Below the pieces are notes generated by a model, which saw nothing but the letters and a program-made list of their open reading frames with translations, made no database searches and was not told the origin of the DNA. A DNA stretch of 64,000 bases from Streptomyces antibioticus (GTDB lineage Bacteria; Actinomycetota; Actinomycetes; Streptomycetales; Streptomycetaceae): positions 124,001 through 188,000 of the forward strand of contig NZ_KQ948422.1 of the NCBI RefSeq assembly GCF_001514065.1, written 5' to 3'. The position numbers and the translations under genes are program-made. This document shows positions 61,876 to 64,000 of this stretch, piece after piece; within the stretch, counting starts at the first letter, position 1, and each line of letters opens with the position of its first letter.

Positions 61876-62730
61876 TCACGCCTTGTCGAGGACGAAGTCG
61901 TAGGTGACTTCGCGGCCGTGGCCGTCCGCGACCGGCGTGGGGTCGAGGATCAGCTCGGGCTTGACCGCTGAGGCGATGTCGTCGCCGATGTGTTCGTCGC
62001 CGGTGAAGTACAGCTGGGTGGTGATCGGCTGGTGGCCGGAGGCGGACACCTTGAAGTGCAGATGGGCGGGGCGCCAGGCGTGCCATCCGGCGGCGGCGAT
62101 CAATGTGCCGCAGGAGCCGTCAGTGGGTATCTGGTACGGCGCCGGCTGGATGGTGTGGATCCTGAAGTTGCCCTGGTCGTCGGCGACGACGGTGCCCCGC
62201 AGGTTCCACTCCGGCAGGTTCGGCGCGAACTGCGAGTAGTAGCCGTCGTTGTCGGCGTGCCAGATGTCGACGAGCGCTCCCGCCAGCGGTGCGCCGTCCA
62301 CCCCCCTCACCTGACCCTGGAAGAGCAGCGGGGTGCCTTCCTCACCCTCGCGCGCCGGCAGCTTCGCCTCAGCGGGCAGACTCGGGGCGCCGTGGACGTA
62401 GTACGGGCCCTCGATGGTGCCCTTGCTGCCCTGGCGGTTCTCGCTGGCGACCTCCTCGACAACGTGCTCCAGCCACACGTCGAGGAAGAGCGGCCACTCG
62501 CCGTCCTCACCGACCTGGATCAGCCAGGACTTGAGTGCGTCGTACTCGGCGTAGGTGACCTTGTGGCGGCGGATGATGTCGTGGGCGGCGGTGAGCAGTT
62601 CGGTGACCAGCGTGTCGACGCGCTTGGTGTCGACCTCGGCTCCCTCCGTCCGCTGCTTGCCGCGGAACCGTTCGGTGGCTGCGGCTCCGGAGGCCGCCGC
62701 GGTGGCCTGCTCGACGGTGGTGTCGGTCAT
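61876..62730 (-). CDS. catA: Catechol 1,2-dioxygenase
   Basis: Fe(III) intradiol dioxygenase of 284 residues cleaving catechol to cis,cis-muconate. N-terminal helical linker domain, then the iron ligands: tyrosines in IEGPYYVHGAP (about 110) and GYYSQF (about 165) and the two histidines of RPAHLHFKV (223, 225). ATG 62730 has GGGA about 10 nt upstream. 38 nt after catB and 6 nt before catC, so all three are co-transcribed. Confidence 0.95.
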   Translation of the reverse strand: MTDTTVEQATAAASGAAATERFRGKQRTEGAEVDTKRVDTLVTELLTAAHDIIRRHKVTYAEYDALKSWLIQVGEDGEWPLFLDVWLEHVVEEVASENRQGSKGTIEGPYYVHGAPSLPAEAKLPAREGEEGTPLLFQGQVRGVDGAPLAGALVDIWHADNDGYYSQFAPNLPEWNLRGTVVADDQGNFRIHTIQPAPYQIPTDGSCGTLIAAAGWHAWRPAHLHFKVSASGHQPITTQLYFTGDEHIGDDIASAVKPELILDPTPVADGHGREVTYDFVLDKA

Positions 62731-62768
62731 GGTGATCTCGTCCCTTGAAGTCACTGGTGTCAGGTGTG

Positions 62769-63872
62769 TCAGCGGTCCTGGCGGTAACGCGCCAGCTTGT
62801 CGGTGTCGATGTCGATGCCAAGTCCGGCACCCTCCCGGACGCGCAGGGTGCCGTTCTCGATGGCCAGCGGCTCGGCGAGCAGGTCGTCCGTCATGTCGAG
62901 GAAGTTGGACAGCTCGCCCGCGTTCCGTGCGGTGGTCCGGTGGGCCGCTCCGAAGGCGACTGAGCACAACGTGCCGATCTGCCCGTCGATCTGATTGCCC
63001 ATCACCACCTCGACGCCCAGACCCTCGCACGCGTGCAGCACGCGCTGGGATGCGGTGAATCCGGTCCGGGCGGTCTTGATGCTGATGGCGGTGGCGGAGC
63101 CGCCGAGCAGTTCCCGGGTCACCTCCGCTGCCCGGGTCGCGCTCTCGTCGGCGATGAAGGGCACCGGGCTCTGCGCGACGAGCCAGCGTCGGCCCAGTAC
63201 GTCGTCGGCGGGGCAGAGTTCCTCGGCGAAGGTCAGGCCGAGGCCCGCCATCTCCCGCAGGGCCCGGGCGGACTCGGAGGCCGTCCAGCCCCGGTTGCCG
63301 TCGATGTACAGCTCCACCTCCGGTCCGAGGGCGGTGCGCAGTGCGAGGCACGCCTGGACGTCCTGGGTGTAGGGCCGGCGTCCCACCTTCACCTTGAAGG
63401 TGGTGATCCCGTACACGTCCCGGACGTGCTCGGCCTCCGCGACCATCTCCTCGGCCGGTGCGAAGCCGACCATGTGGCTGACCCGCATGCGGTCGGTGTA
63501 GCCGCCGAGCAGTCCGGACACCGGCATCCCGGCGGCCTGGCCGAGGATGTCCCACAGCGCCATGTCGAGGGCGGCCTTCGCGGTCGGGTTGCCCACGGTC
63601 CGCTCCAGCCGGGCGTGCACCGCCTCCCGTTCCAGAGCCGACAGCCCCAGGATCTGCGGTGCGAAGATCTTGTCGATCACCGCGACGATGGACTCCTGGG
63701 TCTCGCCGTAGGTGTACGGCCGCGGGGGCGCCTCGGCGGTGCCGGTCAGGCCCTCGTCGGTGTGGACCCGCACCAGCACGTGGTCGGCGGTATGGACCTC
63801 GCCGCTGGCGAACCTCAGCGGCTTGGCGTACGGGATGGCGAAGGGGATGGCCTCCGCCTTGACGATCTTCAT
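62769..63872 (-). CDS. catB: Muconate cycloisomerase
   Basis: Enolase-superfamily enzyme of 367 residues lactonising cis,cis-muconate to muconolactone. Catalytic KxK in TFKVKVG, metal ligands in YIDGNRGW, FAEELCPADD and FIADES, and the second lysine in SIKTARTG are present. ATG 63872 overlaps the TGA of the upstream LysR gene as ATGA, so regulator and enzyme genes are translationally coupled instead of divergent. Confidence 0.95.
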   Translation of the reverse strand: MKIVKAEAIPFAIPYAKPLRFASGEVHTADHVLVRVHTDEGLTGTAEAPPRPYTYGETQESIVAVIDKIFAPQILGLSALEREAVHARLERTVGNPTAKAALDMALWDILGQAAGMPVSGLLGGYTDRMRVSHMVGFAPAEEMVAEAEHVRDVYGITTFKVKVGRRPYTQDVQACLALRTALGPEVELYIDGNRGWTASESARALREMAGLGLTFAEELCPADDVLGRRWLVAQSPVPFIADESATRAAEVTRELLGGSATAISIKTARTGFTASQRVLHACEGLGVEVVMGNQIDGQIGTLCSVAFGAAHRTTARNAGELSNFLDMTDDLLAEPLAIENGTLRVREGAGLGIDIDTDKLARYRQDR

Positions 63873-64000
63873 GCCGCTCCTTCGGGCACGTCGGCGAACA
63901 GGGCGTTCTGCTCCAGCACCGACAGCAGGCCCCGCAGCAGCGGCGAGTCGTCGTCCTCGCGCCAGGCCAGGTCGAGACGTACGGTGAGCGCGTCCTTGAT
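63869..64000 (-). CDS. LysR-type regulator, 3' end only (CatR-like)
   Basis: The last 43 codons, open at the right edge, read IKDALTVRLDLAWREDDDSP, LLRGLLSVLEQNALFADVPE, GAA. This looks like the end of a LysR effector domain (strand-turn LTVRLDLAWRxDDxSP then a C-terminal helix). It overlaps catB by ATGA and most likely encodes the muconate-responsive activator of the cat genes, though the DNA-binding part lies outside the window. Confidence 0.75.
   Translation of the reverse strand: MKDALTVRLDLAWREDDDSPLLRGLLSVLEQNALFADVPEGAA

Noticed and set aside
61876..63555. Single 559-codon frame joining the catA region with upstream sequence
   Set aside because: Everything before ATG 62730 is an out-of-frame reading of catB; catA has normal length from that ATG.

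Overview
The window reads as a chromosomal segment of a Streptomyces or close relative. It is very G+C rich, coding frames have G/C-ended codons, GTG starts are common, purine-rich AGGAG sites precede most genes, and the gene families are typical of that genus (STAND-LuxR regulators, SARP-era regulators absent, PucR, DUF4193, DUF6069, HelD). The content is accessory: catabolic islands, secreted enzymes, many one-regulator/one-enzyme pairs and an unusually dense set of broken genes and insertion-sequence remnants, as expected of a chromosome arm. No tRNA, rRNA or CRISPR array was seen.

Region 1 (1-11.4 kb): an acyl-CoA ligase, an IS5-type remnant, then a tandem array of three large paralogous ATPase/LuxR regulators with a fourth, chimeric copy (NTPase fragment joined to a response-regulator receiver fragment). 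The array converges, across a strong hairpin, on a gene for a secreted ribosome-inactivating protein (Shiga/ricin A-chain-type rRNA N-glycosidase), the most striking single gene here.

Region 2 (11.4-23.8 kb): remnants of a fructose PTS EIIC and a 3-hydroxyisobutyrate-dehydrogenase-like gene, a GntR/FCD regulator divergent from a 1055-residue secreted beta-helix protein, an SDR-MDR-SRPBCC gene run, an SDR/TetR divergent pair with clustered TGAAC operator half-sites, and an esterase.

Region 3 (23.8-32.9 kb): a PucR regulator followed by a 25-bp tandem repeat and a catabolic run FAA hydrolase - VOC dioxygenase-like - FAD monooxygenase - stand-alone homodimeric-type E1 (thiamine diphosphate) - truncated second VOC gene. 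The truncation abuts a mosaic of ISAs1, IS607, helicase and IS982 fragments.

Region 4 (32.9-41.4 kb): RpiR regulator/ABM monooxygenase divergent from an MFS transporter/amidohydrolase operon with a perfect 16-bp palindrome between them; the transporter carries an in-frame amber codon near its end. Then an alpha/beta hydrolase, a secreted beta-propeller, a DUF6069 gene, a broken NmrA gene, MarR and DoxX-like genes.

Region 5 (41.4-52.7 kb): a second giant secreted beta-helix protein with ricin-type lectin repeats, a broken Lrp regulator, then HelD (RNA polymerase-associated helicase) plus a DUF4193 zinc-ribbon gene lying between inverted copies of one ISKra4-type remnant, followed by a DHA2 exporter and an intact double-domain Lrp regulator.

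Region 6 (52.8-64 kb): XRE regulator, YbhB, IS5 remnants, DoxX and FMN reductase divergent from MarR, pirin, a three-gene operon (amidohydrolase, FAA hydrolase, esterase) of visibly lower G+C that looks acquired, and a catechol ortho-cleavage operon LysR(partial)-catB-catA-catC running off the right edge.
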